DNA of 64,000 nucleotides from Streptomyces sp. NRRL WC-3742 (GCF_000720635.1 NZ_JOCF01000034.1:1-64000), one strand, 5' to 3'. Positions 53,254 to 62,046 are shown, numbered from the stretch's first letter. The notes: generated by a model from the letters alone, not told the origin. Numbers and translations: made by a program.

Positions 53254-53955
53254 AGCAGCGAGCCGGTGATCGAACTGAGCGGCGTCAGCCGCCACTACGA
53301 GGGGGCGCGGGCGGCACTGGACGAGGTGTCGCTGACGGTGCGGGCGGGGGAGTCGGTGGCCGTGCTCGGGCCATCCGGCAGCGGGAAGTCGACCCTGCTC
53401 AACCTGGTGGCCGGGCTGGACCGGCCGAGCGCGGGCACGGTGACCGTCGCCGGGACGCGGGTGGACCGGCTGGGCGAGGCGGGTTCGGCCCGCTTCCGGC
53501 GCGGGACGATCGGCATGGTGTTCCAGTTCTTCAACCTGCTGGACGACCTGACGGTGGCGGACAACGTGGTGCTGGCCGGCGAACTCGCCGGAGTCCCGCG
53601 AGGCGAGGCCCGGCGGCGGGCGGGGGAGCTGCTGGAGTCCCTCGGCATCGAACGCCACGCCCGCGCCCACCCCGGGCGGCTCTCCGGCGGCGAGCGCCAA
53701 CGCGTCGCGGTGGCCCGGGCGTTGATGAACGACCCGGCGCTGCTGCTGGCGGACGAGCCGACCGGGGCACTGGACTCCGCCTCCGGCGAGGACGTCAAGG
53801 AGCTGCTGCGCGAGCTGCACCAGGACGGGCAGACGATCCTGCTGGTCACCCACGACCTGGCGCTGGCCCGGGACTGCGCCACCCGCACGGTGCGGATGCG
53901 CGACGGCCGGGTGGAGTCGGACTCCTCGGAGGACTCCTCGGCGGTGGCGGCATGA
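53221..53955 (+). CDS. ABC transporter ATPase (MacB/LolD-like)
   Basis: 244 residues from the first of three in-frame ATGs (53221, 53236, 53251). The best-placed ribosome sites precede the first and third; starting at the third gives 234 residues. Walker A GPSGSGKST, signature LSGGERQRV, Walker B ALLLADEPTGALD, and the H-loop in LLVTHDLALA. It is the partner of the FtsX-like permease that overlaps its stop (ATGA). A mechanotransmission or lipid/drug export role is typical of this class. It sits divergently from a two-component system, a common pairing for peptide-antibiotic response modules. Confidence 0.93.
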   Translation: MSSGDMRSGDMSSEPVIELSGVSRHYEGARAALDEVSLTVRAGESVAVLGPSGSGKSTLLNLVAGLDRPSAGTVTVAGTRVDRLGEAGSARFRRGTIGMVFQFFNLLDDLTVADNVVLAGELAGVPRGEARRRAGELLESLGIERHARAHPGRLSGGERQRVAVARALMNDPALLLADEPTGALDSASGEDVKELLRELHQDGQTILLVTHDLALARDCATRTVRMRDGRVESDSSEDSSAVAA

Positions 53956-56357
53956 GCGCGCTGGGGAGGGTCGTGCGCGCCGGGGTGCGCAGGCGGCGGA
54001 CGCAGTCGGTCGCGGTGGGGCTGGCCGCCATGGTCGCCACCACCTGCTCGGTGCTGGGTGGTTCGCTGCTGGTCGCCTCGCAGGCGCCCTTCGACCGGGC
54101 CTTCGACGGGCAGCACGGCGCCCACCTCACCGCCCGCTTCGACGGCTCCCGGACGAGCGCCGAGAAGCTCGCCGCCACGGCCCACGCGCCCGGCGTGGCG
54201 CAGGCGGCGGGCCCGTACCGCACCGTCACCGTCGACCCGGAGCCGGTCGCGCCGAAGATCCCGATCCCGGCCGGGATGTCGATGTCGCCGATGACGGTCG
54301 CCGGCCGGGCCCAGCCTGCCGGAGAGGTCGACAACGTCACCCTGGACCAGGGGACTTGGCCGAAGGGCCCGGGCGAGGTGGTGATCGACCTCGGGTACCG
54401 CGACCTGAACGTGGACCTCGGCGACCTCCTGCGCGTGCCCGGCCTGCCGGGCGCGCCCACCCTCAGGATCGTCGGCTTCGCCCGGTCCGTCAGCCGCACC
54501 GCCGACGCCTGGGTGCGACCGGAGGGCCTCGCCGCCCTCACCGCGCCGGGCACCACCCCCGGCTACGAGATGCTCTACCGCTTCACCGACGCCTCCACCG
54601 CCGCCGCGATGGACGCCGACCGCGCCGCCGTGACCGCCGCCGCCCCCGCCGGGGCGCTGGCCGGCGCGCAGTCCTGGCTCGACGCCAAGCAGGGCTCGGA
54701 CCGCAACACCGCGCTGTTCCTGCCGTTCATGGTCGCCTTCGGCCTGCTGGGCCTCGCGATGTCCGTCCTGGTCGCGGGCAACGTGGTGGCCGGCGCCGTC
54801 GGCACCGCCACCCGCAGGATCGGCGTACTCAAGGCCCTCGGCTGCACCCCCGCCCAGGTGGTGCGCGCCTACGTCGCCCAGGCGCTGGTCCCGGCGGCGA
54901 TCGGCACCGGGCTCGGGGTCGTGGCGGGCAACCTGCTCACCATCCCGGTCCTCGCCACCACCGGCCGGCTGTACGGCACCAGCGCCTCGGCCCTGTCCCC
55001 CTGGGTGGACGCGGCCGTCGCGGGCGGCACCCTCGCCCTCGTCGCGCTGGTCGCCTGGGCGGCGGCCGCCCGCGCCGGACGGCTGCGCACCGTCGACGCG
55101 CTGGCCGTGGGCCGTACGGCGGGCGCCACCCGGCGGGACGCGTTCGCCCGGTGGGTGGCGGCGCTGACCGCACGGCTGCCGCTGCCACGGCCGGTGGGCC
55201 TCGGCCTGGCCCAGCCGTTCGCCCGACCGGCCCGCGCCGCCGGGATGCTCGCGGCCGTGCTGTTCGGCACGGCGGCGGCGACCTTCGCGGTGGGCATGGG
55301 CGGCACGATGTCCTGGGTGCAGGGGGCCAAGAACCACGGCACCGAGGACGTGGTCGTCCAAGCCGTCCATTCGCACGGGGCGCCCGGTTCGCAGGCTCCC
55401 GGTTCGGAGGCGCCGTCGAAGCTCCCGTCGGACCCGGCCGCCGTGAACGCTGCCGTGAACGCCGCCCTGGCCGCCCAGCCCGGCACCGGCGCCACCTACA
55501 GCATCGCCACCGAGGACGTCCTCGTCCCCGGGGTCGCCGGGGCCACCACCGTCACCGCCTTCGCGGGCGACTCCTCCCGGGCGGGGTACAAGATCGTCTC
55601 CGGCCGCTGGTTCCAGGGCCCCGGCGAGGCCCTCGCGCCCTCCACCTTCCTCACCGAGGCCGGGCTGAAGGTCGGCGACCGGGTCGGCTTCACGGACCAC
55701 GGGCGGACCGTCACCGTCCGCCTCGTCGGCGAGGTCTTCGACCCGCACACCCAGACCAACGAGCTGCTCACCGACGCCGCGAGCTACCCCGTCGGGACGG
55801 CGCCCGCGCCGCACCAGTGGTTCGTCCAGCTCAGGCCCGGCACCGACCAGGCCCGCTACACCGCCGCCCTGCGCGAGGCGCTGGCCCCGCAGGGCCTGAC
55901 CGCCGGAACGGGCGAGACGCACTCGGCGGACTCGATCATGGCGCTGAACTCCCTCACCGCGACGCTGACCGTCCTGCTGGTCCTCGTCGCCGGGCTCGGG
56001 GTGTTCAACACCGTCGTCCTGGAGATCCGCGAACGCACCCGGGACATGGGCGTCACCAAGGCCCTCGGCATGACCCCGGCGCAGACCGCCGGCGTCGTCC
56101 TCTCCTCCGTGCTGCTGGTCGGCGCCGTGGGCGGAGCCGTCGGCCTGCCCGTCGGGCTGCTGCTGTACGGGCTCACCGCGCCCGCCATGGGCCACTCCGC
56201 CGGGCTGAACTTCCCGGCCGAAGCCCTGGACGTGTTCGGCACCCCGCTGCTGACCGCCCTCGCCCTCGGCGGGGTGCTGATCGCCCTGCTCGGCGCCCTG
56301 CTCCCGGCCGTACGGGCGGCGCGCTCGCGGACGGTGGACGCGCTGCGGGCGGAGTGA
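53952..56357 (+). CDS. FtsX/MacB-like ABC permease, two-repeat type
   Basis: 801 residues from ATG 53952. Layout: a membrane span near residue 20, an extracytoplasmic domain (about residues 45-245), then three spans with the FtsX motif (LGLAMSVLVAGNVVAGAVGTATRRIGVLKALGCTPAQV). A second span, a second extracytoplasmic domain (about residues 470-650) and three C-terminal spans follow (FNTVVLEIRERTRDMGVTKALGMTPAQ). This is the long Streptomyces permease with two FtsX halves. It pairs with the preceding ATPase. Substrate unknown. Confidence 0.9.
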   Translation: MSALGRVVRAGVRRRRTQSVAVGLAAMVATTCSVLGGSLLVASQAPFDRAFDGQHGAHLTARFDGSRTSAEKLAATAHAPGVAQAAGPYRTVTVDPEPVAPKIPIPAGMSMSPMTVAGRAQPAGEVDNVTLDQGTWPKGPGEVVIDLGYRDLNVDLGDLLRVPGLPGAPTLRIVGFARSVSRTADAWVRPEGLAALTAPGTTPGYEMLYRFTDASTAAAMDADRAAVTAAAPAGALAGAQSWLDAKQGSDRNTALFLPFMVAFGLLGLAMSVLVAGNVVAGAVGTATRRIGVLKALGCTPAQVVRAYVAQALVPAAIGTGLGVVAGNLLTIPVLATTGRLYGTSASALSPWVDAAVAGGTLALVALVAWAAAARAGRLRTVDALAVGRTAGATRRDAFARWVAALTARLPLPRPVGLGLAQPFARPARAAGMLAAVLFGTAAATFAVGMGGTMSWVQGAKNHGTEDVVVQAVHSHGAPGSQAPGSEAPSKLPSDPAAVNAAVNAALAAQPGTGATYSIATEDVLVPGVAGATTVTAFAGDSSRAGYKIVSGRWFQGPGEALAPSTFLTEAGLKVGDRVGFTDHGRTVTVRLVGEVFDPHTQTNELLTDAASYPVGTAPAPHQWFVQLRPGTDQARYTAALREALAPQGLTAGTGETHSADSIMALNSLTATLTVLLVLVAGLGVFNTVVLEIRERTRDMGVTKALGMTPAQTAGVVLSSVLLVGAVGGAVGLPVGLLLYGLTAPAMGHSAGLNFPAEALDVFGTPLLTALALGGVLIALLGALLPAVRAARSRTVDALRAE

Positions 56358-56382
56358 GGGCGCGTCCTCGGGCATGGCGGGG

Positions 56383-56429
56383 CGGGAGGCGGGTAGGCGA
56401 CCCGAAGGGGGGACGCCACCCGCCTCCCG
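56383..56429 (+). terminator. Hairpin between the permease and the next gene
   Basis: Perfect 12-bp stem (56383-56394 with 56418-56429) with a 23-nt loop that itself contains GGCG/CGCC complements. It ends 14 nt before the next start codon, so it may act as an attenuator or occlude the following ribosome site. Confidence 0.6.
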
Positions 56430-56443
56430 TCCGTGGAGCGATC

Positions 56444-57190
56444 ATGCAGTTCGAACTCCTCAACCCGAACTCCGCCTACCCCCGGGCGACCCTGGTCGAC
56501 CCGCCGCCGAACGGCTACCTGCACCTGGCCGGCGCGGTGGCCCCGCCGAGCGGGCCGCCCCTCGTCCGTACCGTCCCCGCACGCAGCGCCCTGCTCGACC
56601 GGCTCAAGCCGCTGGCCACCGCCCTGCAGGGGCACCCGGCGGTGCGGCGGGTCACCGTCTACCGGGCGCTGGTGGTGCCGCCGCCCGGCGGCTACGCCCG
56701 CCAGCCGCGCTTCCACCCGGCGCGCTTCGACGTGGCCGTCCTCGTCGAGACCGACACCCCCGAGGACCTCGGCCCGGTCGCCGACGGCGAGGCGTACGGG
56801 GAACTCCGCGCCACCCTCACCGCCGCCGCCTCCGACACCCACGAACTGCGGGCCCGCTGCACCCGCTCGCTCGGCGAGGTGGACCACAGCCGGGCGGGGC
56901 TGTTCCTGTTCAACCACTTCGTCGCCGAGGACCGCGCGGTGGCGCTGGAACTGTGGGACCACCTGGCCGGCTGGTACGTCAGCAAGACGGGGCTCGACAA
57001 CTCCACCCTGCTCGAACCGCTGGACGGTGCCGACTCGGACTACGTGTTCGTCAACCACGCCCGCTGGGACACCAGCACCCTGGGACTGCTGCTGCGGCAG
57101 GTGAGCCGGCCGAGCTTCCGGTGGTACGTGCAGCAGAACCTGCTGGTCAACCGGGTGGGCTCGATGCCCGTGCTGTACCGGATGACCTGA
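56444..57190 (+). CDS. Conserved-looking hypothetical protein
   Basis: 248 residues from ATG 56444 with GTGGAG upstream. Soluble, no signal peptide. Visible segments: FELLNPNSAYPRATLVDPP (start), VTVYRALVVPPPGGYARQP, RFDVAVLVETDTPEDL, and a C-terminal FVNHARWDTSTLGLLLRQ with YVQQNLLVNRVGSMPVLYRM. Pattern of alternating strands suggests a dimeric alpha/beta barrel (ABM/EthD-like) repeated twice, but I am not certain. Similar proteins occur in Streptomyces; function unknown. It may be co-transcribed with the ABC genes despite the hairpin. Confidence 0.65.
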   Translation: MQFELLNPNSAYPRATLVDPPPNGYLHLAGAVAPPSGPPLVRTVPARSALLDRLKPLATALQGHPAVRRVTVYRALVVPPPGGYARQPRFHPARFDVAVLVETDTPEDLGPVADGEAYGELRATLTAAASDTHELRARCTRSLGEVDHSRAGLFLFNHFVAEDRAVALELWDHLAGWYVSKTGLDNSTLLEPLDGADSDYVFVNHARWDTSTLGLLLRQVSRPSFRWYVQQNLLVNRVGSMPVLYRMT

Positions 57191-57218
57191 GGGTTCCGGG
57201 AGGGCGGGGAGGCTTCAG

Positions 57219-57343
57219 GGCGGGCTCAGGGCGGGCTCGGGGCGGGCTCGGGGCGTGCGGATCCCGCCCGGGCCGGAACTACGGAAGTAGTGCCACTACT
57301 CGCGTAGTGCCACTACTTCCGTAGTGGCACTACTGGCGTAGTG
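57219..57343. repeat. 11-bp repeats followed by four CACTAC-N4-GTAGTG palindrome units
   Basis: GGCGGGCTCAG-like 11-bp units at 57219, 57230 and 57241 are followed by four palindrome units at 57277-57292, 57294-57309, 57311-57326 and 57328-57343. N4 is GGAA, TCGC, TTCC and TGGC. Units 1 and 3 have complementary spacers and, around unit 2, form a long hairpin (about 22 bp, one mismatch, TCGC loop). The array ends at the base before the stop codon (57344-57346) of the convergent gene. Confidence 0.9.
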
Positions 57344-57835
57344 CTAGCCCTTCTCCGCAGCCTCCTCCGCCGCCCTGACCTCCTCGGCGAAGGCGTTCGC
57401 GTCGAGGCGTTCCACGGTGGCCCCGTGCTTGGCGGCCAGCTCGTCCGCAGGGTCGGGGGAGTGCTCGACGGCCTCCACGGCGATCAGCGCCCCGCCGTCG
57501 GGGACGCGCGGGGAGAGCACGATCAGGGCCGCGCCGCCCTCGGTGGCGGCGTGCTCCTCGGCGGCGTTGCCGAGCGCCGCACCGGCGGCGAAGCCGAGCA
57601 GGACGCCGACCGGGCCGCCCAGCAGCCCGACCAGGCCGCCCAGCACGCCCGAGCCGACGGTGGCCACACCGGCGCCCTTGGTGAAGGTGTCCTCGACCTC
57701 CAGCAGGCCCTCGGTGCTGCGCTCCATGGCCGCCGCGAACCGCAGGCCGGGCAGGTGCCGGGCCTCCTCGAAGGCCGGGCGCCAGCCGGCGGCGTCCGGG
57801 AAGGTCAGCAGGACGACGTGGTGGCGGTCGCTCAT
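57344..57835 (-). CDS. DUF1269-type protein with glycine-zipper segment
   Basis: 163 residues from ATG 57835. N-terminal VVLLTFPDAAGWRPAFEEA, then a hydrophobic Gly-rich region (about residues 55-92; GAGVATVGSGVLGGLVGLLGGPVGVLLGF, cited by VGSGVLGGLVGLLGGPVG), then an acidic helical C-terminus. The layout matches small DUF1269-like proteins of unknown function that may associate with membranes. Stop codon directly adjoins the palindromic array. Confidence 0.72.
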   Translation of the reverse strand: MSDRHHVVLLTFPDAAGWRPAFEEARHLPGLRFAAAMERSTEGLLEVEDTFTKGAGVATVGSGVLGGLVGLLGGPVGVLLGFAAGAALGNAAEEHAATEGGAALIVLSPRVPDGGALIAVEAVEHSPDPADELAAKHGATVERLDANAFAEEVRAAEEAAEKG

Positions 57836-58190
57836 CGCACTCCGATCGGGCCGGGGCAGGGGTGGTTTCCATCCTGGCCCGCCGTGCCCTCGGCGGCCAC
57901 AGGAGGCTGCGGCTGCCCCGGCGTGAACGCTTCAAACGTGAAGGCCGGGTTATGGCTGCCGCACCACGGGGTTTCCGGACAGGTGTACGGCGCCCGGCGG
58001 CTCCGGTGGCACTTCCGAGTGGCCGCCGTGACAGGACGCCTGGCAGGTCGAAGGCGGTGAAGGGGCGTTAGTTCGATCGTGGCCGAAATCCTGTACGGCC
58101 GTGGGCGCGACCCTGGTGCCGCCGGTGGGGCGGTGCGAGTATCCGGCGCGGCACGACCGTGCCCGTACCCGAACGTCTGAAGGAGGCACC
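57836..58190 (+). other. Gene-free region before the lanthipeptide precursors (355 bp)
   Basis: No convincing gene: the open frame at 57862-58071 has poor coding character and no ribosome site. This region must hold the promoter of the precursor genes, but no clear -35/-10 pair is visible. The last 10 bases carry the strong ribosome site AAGGAGG (from 58180), 4 to 5 nt from the first precursor start. Confidence 0.6.
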
Positions 58191-58373
58191 ATGCAGCCCA
58201 CGGCCGACCAGGTCCGCGCGCTCAGGGACGAGGACTTCCGGCTCACCCTCGCCCAGGGAGGCCAGGCCGCCCACCCGGCCGGAGACCTCTCCGACGAGCT
58301 GTACGTGACCGCAGCCGTTCAGTCCGGCACCTGTGGCGGCTGGAGCAGCTGCGCGCACGTCTGCAGCTTCTGA
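58191..58373 (+). CDS. Class-II lanthipeptide precursor peptide 1
   Basis: 60 residues from ATG 58191, with AAGGAGG directly upstream. The leader (residues 1-31) has QVRALRDEDFRLTL, shared with the second precursor, and ends in AHPAG, which could be a double-glycine-type cleavage site. The core of 29 residues (from D32) has three Cys (48, 54, 58) and Ser/Thr for ring formation. It ends in T-C-x3-S-S-C-x3-C-S-F, giving up to three (methyl)lanthionine rings. The second precursor has the same ring-forming plan. No charged core residues beyond D/E near the start. Confidence 0.85.
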   Translation: MQPTADQVRALRDEDFRLTLAQGGQAAHPAGDLSDELYVTAAVQSGTCGGWSSCAHVCSF

Positions 58374-58419
58374 GCCGGGTCCATCGCACACCCCTTCGGA
58401 CAGCAGGGAAGGAAGCGGC

Positions 58420-58599
58420 ATGACGCCCACCACCACGCAGGTCCGCGCGCTCCAGGACGAGGACTTCCGCCTCGGCCTCGGCGCCGGCGAGATCGCCCAC
58501 CCGGCCGGCGACCCGGCGGACGAGGTGTACCTGAGCGCGAGCAAGCAGCTCAACACCTGTGAGTACCCGTCCAGTTGCTGGCGGATGTGCAGCACCTGA
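58420..58599 (+). CDS. Class-II lanthipeptide precursor peptide 2
   Basis: 59 residues from ATG 58420 with AAGGAAG upstream. Leader matches precursor 1 (QVRALQDEDFRLGL, AHPAG). The 29-residue core has Cys47, Cys53 and Cys57 at the same places: T-C-x3-S-S-C-x3-C-S-T. The variable core residues differ strongly (K42, W54-R55-M56 here against small residues in peptide 1). Two cores of equal length, the same ring plan but different side chains, fit a two-component lantibiotic. Independent paralogues are the alternative. Confidence 0.85.
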   Translation: MTPTTTQVRALQDEDFRLGLGAGEIAHPAGDPADEVYLSASKQLNTCEYPSSCWRMCST

Positions 58600-58613
58600 C
58601 GGGCCCGCCCCAC

Positions 58614-58647
58614 CCGGCGGTGCGCGCCCATGGGCCCGCACCGCCGG
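58614..58647 (+). terminator. Hairpin between the precursors and lanM (likely attenuator)
   Basis: 11-bp perfect stem (58614-58624 with 58637-58647). Its 12-nt loop contains a palindrome (GCCCATGGGC). It starts 15 nt after the second precursor stop and lies 64 nt before lanM. Position suits partial termination giving more precursor than enzyme transcript, a known feature of lanthipeptide operons. Confidence 0.65.
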
Positions 58648-58711
58648 ACCCGCATCCGGCATCGAACGCCGGCCGTGAACCCCGGTATCGAGAAGAAGGG
58701 CCGCACCGCCC

Positions 58712-61700
58712 GTGGTCGACACGTCCGCACTCCGCCGCGCCGCCGTCAGGGCCCTCCCGCTCGCCGCCCGGGGCGCCGCCCCCGCCGGTTCGGGGGCGGA
58801 CCGGGACCGGGAGCGCGCACGGCGGGTCCTCGACCGCTGGCGCGCCCAGGGGCCCTTCGACAGGCCCGGCTGGTTCGACCGCCGGCTCGCCGCGGACGGC
58901 CTCGACCAGGACGGGCTGCTCGCCCTGCTCGCCGAGAGCCCGGACTCCCTCGCCGACCGCCTCGGCACCCCCGAGTGGGCCGTCCGCCTCGCCGACGCCT
59001 TCGAAGCCGGGCTCACCCTCGACGTCCCCGAGGACCACGCCTTCGCCCGGATCGCCGCCCCCGCCCTCGCCGCCGCCCGCGACCGGCTGCGCGCGGGCCT
59101 CGCCGCGCTCCCGGCCCTCGCCCCGCTCGGCACGCCCGAGGAGCTGGCCGCCCTCGTCCTGCCCGCACTCACCGAGGCCGCTCACGCCATTGCCGTCCGC
59201 ACCGTCATCACGGAGCTCCACATCGCCCGCCTCGGCGGCGAGTTGACCGGCGACACCCCCGAGGCGCGCTACCGCGACTTCCTCGACCGGCTCACCGCAC
59301 CCGACCGGTCCGTCCGCCTCCTCGCCGACTACCCCGTGCTCGCCCACCGCCTCGCCACCGGCGCCGACCAGTGGGCCGACACCTGCCTCACCCTCTACCG
59401 CCGCCTGGCCGCCGACCTCCCCGCCCTCACCGCCACCTTCGCGGACGGCCGCCCGCCCGGCCGCCTCGCCGAACTCGCCACGGGCCTCGGCGACCCCCAC
59501 CGGGGCGGCGCCACCGTCAGTTGCCTGCGTTTCGAGGACGGCACCCGGATCGTCTACAAGCCCCGCCCGCTCGGCGCCGAGACCCACTTCCAGCACCTGC
59601 TGCACTGGCTCAACCCCAAGCTGGCCCTGCCGCTGCACGACCTCACCCACCTCGGCCGCGACGGCTACGGCTGGGTCGCCTTCGTCACCGCCGAACCGGC
59701 CCGCGACGACGCCGAGTTGAGCGCCTTCTACCACCGCGCCGGGGTGCTCGCCGCCCTGCTGTACGTCCTCGACGCCGTCGACTGCCACGCCCAGAACCTC
59801 CTCGCCGTCCGCGACCAGCCCGTCCTGATCGACCTGGAGGCCGTGCTCCACCCCGACCTGCCCGAGCCCGAGAAGGACCTCTCCCAGGCCGAACGCCTCG
59901 CCCGCCACCAGGCCCGGCACTCGGTGCTGCGCTCCGGCCTGCTGCCCGAACGGATGTGGGACGAGGGCAACGGCGGCGCCGACCTCTCCGCCCTCGGCTG
60001 GGACCCGGACAGCCTGCCGCCGCGCCCCGCGCCCGTCCTCGTCGACCAGGGCACCGACCAACTCCGGCTGGAGTACCGGCGCATGCCCGTCCGGGCGCCC
60101 GGAAGCCGCCCCGTCCCGCCCGGCCGGAAGCTGCGACTGGCCGACCACGTCGAGCAGTTGGAGGCCGGATTCACCGAGGCGTACCGGCTGCTCGCCGCCC
60201 ACAGGGCCGAAGTGCGCGATCTGGTACGGGCGTTCGGACCGGACGAGACCCGGATGCTGCGCCGCGACACCTTCGAGTACCGCAGCCTGCTCGCCACCGC
60301 CTGCCACCCCGACCTGCTGCGCGACGGCCTCGACCAGGACCGCCACCTCGACCGCCTCTGGGCCCTCGCCGCCTGGGAGGAACACGCCCTCGCCTACCTC
60401 GACCACGAGCGCGCCGACCTCTGGCGCGGGGACGTGCCCGTCTTCACCATCCGCCCCGACGGCACCGAGGCCCGCAGCGGCACCGGCGCCGTCGTCCCCG
60501 GTGTCACCGACCGGCCGGTGCTCGACCTCGCCCTCGCCAAGGTCGACGCCCTCGGCGAGGAGGACCTCGCGCGCCAACTGCGGCTGCTGCGCCTGTCGGT
60601 GACCACGGCGGACGGCGCCCGCGAGCCGCGCCGCTCCCCGGCCGTCGTGGCCTCCGCGCCCCGGGAGTCCAGCGACGGGAAGCTGGCCGAACGAGCCCTG
60701 GCCAAGGCCGTCGAGGCTTCCGGCCTGCTGCTCGCCGAGGCGTTCCGGGGCGAGGCCGACCTCGCCTGGGTCGGCCCCAACTGGACCCCGCCCGGCCGCT
60801 GGGCGCCCGCCGAACTCGGCCCCGACCTCTACAGCGGCACGGCCGGAGTCACCCTCTTCCTCCACCAACTCGCTCTCGCCACCGGCGAGTCCGAGCACAG
60901 GGCCGCCGCCACCGCCGCCGAGACCACCCTGCGCCACCAGGTCCGCCGCCGGGCCGACCGCCTCGGCGGGGGCCTCGCCGGGACGGGCGGCGTGCTCTAC
61001 GCCCTCGCCCACCTCGCCGCCCACCACCCGGACTCCGAGCTGGAGGAGCTGGCCGGGACGGTCCTGCGGCGGATCGTCGAAACCGCCGCCGAGGACGAGC
61101 ACCACGACCTCGTCGCCGGAAACGCCGGCACCGTCGGGGGCCTGCTCGCCTGGGAGGCCGTCCGCCCCGGCCCCGCCGTCACCGACGCCCTGGCCGCCTG
61201 CGCCGACCGTCTGGCCGAGGCAGCCGTCCCGCACCCCGAGGGCGGCGTCGGCTGGCTGCCCGCCTCCCTCGCCGGCACCGTCACCCGCCCGCTCGCCGGG
61301 TTCGCCCACGGCGGCTCCGGCATCGCCTGGGCCCTCGCCCACGCCGCCCACCGCCTCGGCGACGCCCGTCCGGCCGAACTCGCCCTCGCCGCCGTCGCCT
61401 ACGAGCGCACCCTCTACGACGCCGGCGCCGGCAACTGGCGCGACGTCCGTGAGGACGGCGGGCCCGACGCCCCCGGCTACCCCGCCCTGTGGTGCCACGG
61501 CGCGGCCGGGGTCGCGCTCGCCCGCACCGAACTCGCGCGGCTGCTGCCCGACGCGGCCGAGGCGCTGCTCGCCGAACGCGACACCGCCGCCGAGACCGTG
61601 CTGCGCGAGGGCTTCGGCTCCAACTTCTCCCTCTGCCACGGGGATCTGGGCAACCTCGACACCCTCCTCCTCGCCGGCCCCGCCTGGCGCCGCCCCGCAC

Positions 61701-61879
61701 TGGCCCGGGCGGGAGCCACGCTGGACGCCCTCGACGCCCGAGGCTTCGTCTGCGGCCTCCCGCACGGCGCCCACAGCCCCTCCCTGATGGTCGGCCTGGC
61801 GGGCATCGGCCACGGCCTGCTGCGCCTGGCCGCACCGGCGACCACCCCGGCCCTGCTCGGGCTGGAGCCCCCGCGCTGA
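58712..61879 (+). CDS. lanM: Class-II lanthionine synthetase LanM
   Basis: 1,055 residues from GTG 58712; GAAGAAGGG upstream is about 13 nt away, so the exact start is uncertain. N-terminal dehydratase: K in VYKPRPLGAETHFQHLL, D357-C-H359-AQ-N362, and D374-L-E376 (LIDLEAVLHP). C-terminal LanC-like cyclase: GTAGVTLFLHQLA, zinc ligands C928-H929 (LWCHGAAGVAL) and C975-H976 (SLCHGDLGN), then SLMVGLAGIGHGLLRL. Both halves appear complete. It should dehydrate Ser/Thr with ATP and close the thioether rings of both precursors. It is the only such enzyme in the window. Confidence 0.95.
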   Translation: MVDTSALRRAAVRALPLAARGAAPAGSGADRDRERARRVLDRWRAQGPFDRPGWFDRRLAADGLDQDGLLALLAESPDSLADRLGTPEWAVRLADAFEAGLTLDVPEDHAFARIAAPALAAARDRLRAGLAALPALAPLGTPEELAALVLPALTEAAHAIAVRTVITELHIARLGGELTGDTPEARYRDFLDRLTAPDRSVRLLADYPVLAHRLATGADQWADTCLTLYRRLAADLPALTATFADGRPPGRLAELATGLGDPHRGGATVSCLRFEDGTRIVYKPRPLGAETHFQHLLHWLNPKLALPLHDLTHLGRDGYGWVAFVTAEPARDDAELSAFYHRAGVLAALLYVLDAVDCHAQNLLAVRDQPVLIDLEAVLHPDLPEPEKDLSQAERLARHQARHSVLRSGLLPERMWDEGNGGADLSALGWDPDSLPPRPAPVLVDQGTDQLRLEYRRMPVRAPGSRPVPPGRKLRLADHVEQLEAGFTEAYRLLAAHRAEVRDLVRAFGPDETRMLRRDTFEYRSLLATACHPDLLRDGLDQDRHLDRLWALAAWEEHALAYLDHERADLWRGDVPVFTIRPDGTEARSGTGAVVPGVTDRPVLDLALAKVDALGEEDLARQLRLLRLSVTTADGAREPRRSPAVVASAPRESSDGKLAERALAKAVEASGLLLAEAFRGEADLAWVGPNWTPPGRWAPAELGPDLYSGTAGVTLFLHQLALATGESEHRAAATAAETTLRHQVRRRADRLGGGLAGTGGVLYALAHLAAHHPDSELEELAGTVLRRIVETAAEDEHHDLVAGNAGTVGGLLAWEAVRPGPAVTDALAACADRLAEAAVPHPEGGVGWLPASLAGTVTRPLAGFAHGGSGIAWALAHAAHRLGDARPAELALAAVAYERTLYDAGAGNWRDVREDGGPDAPGYPALWCHGAAGVALARTELARLLPDAAEALLAERDTAAETVLREGFGSNFSLCHGDLGNLDTLLLAGPAWRRPALARAGATLDALDARGFVCGLPHGAHSPSLMVGLAGIGHGLLRLAAPATTPALLGLEPPR

Positions 61880-61920
61880 CCGAGAGACCGGTACGGAATC
61901 GAACATCGAGGACCCTTCCG

Positions 61921-62046
61921 ATGATCGAAAGCCACCAACCCGCCGTCCCCGACACGGAATCGCCCGGATCGAGTGAGACCGGCGAAGACACGCCGGGAGG
62001 CCCCGCGCCGCGCTGCCAGGATCGGGGTCCGCACCGGCGGCCCTGA
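61921..62046 (+). CDS. Possible 41-residue peptide ORF between lanM and the transporter
   Basis: ATG 61921 with GAGG 9 nt upstream, reading MIESHQPAVPDTESPG and ending in RRP. It is Pro/Ser/Glu-rich, with one Cys, and has no leader resemblance to the two precursors. Coding character is weak, and it may be only a chance frame. It is kept because the ribosome site and operon position are good. Confidence 0.3.
   Translation: MIESHQPAVPDTESPGSSETGEDTPGGPAPRCQDRGPHRRP

Noticed and set aside
57862..58071. 69-residue Arg-rich ORF before the lanthipeptide precursors
   Set aside because: No ribosome site, poor codon-position GC pattern, composition typical of a chance frame.
58550..61906. 1,118-residue open frame on the minus strand
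   Set aside because: Antisense shadow of lanM, driven by high third-position GC; no family motifs.
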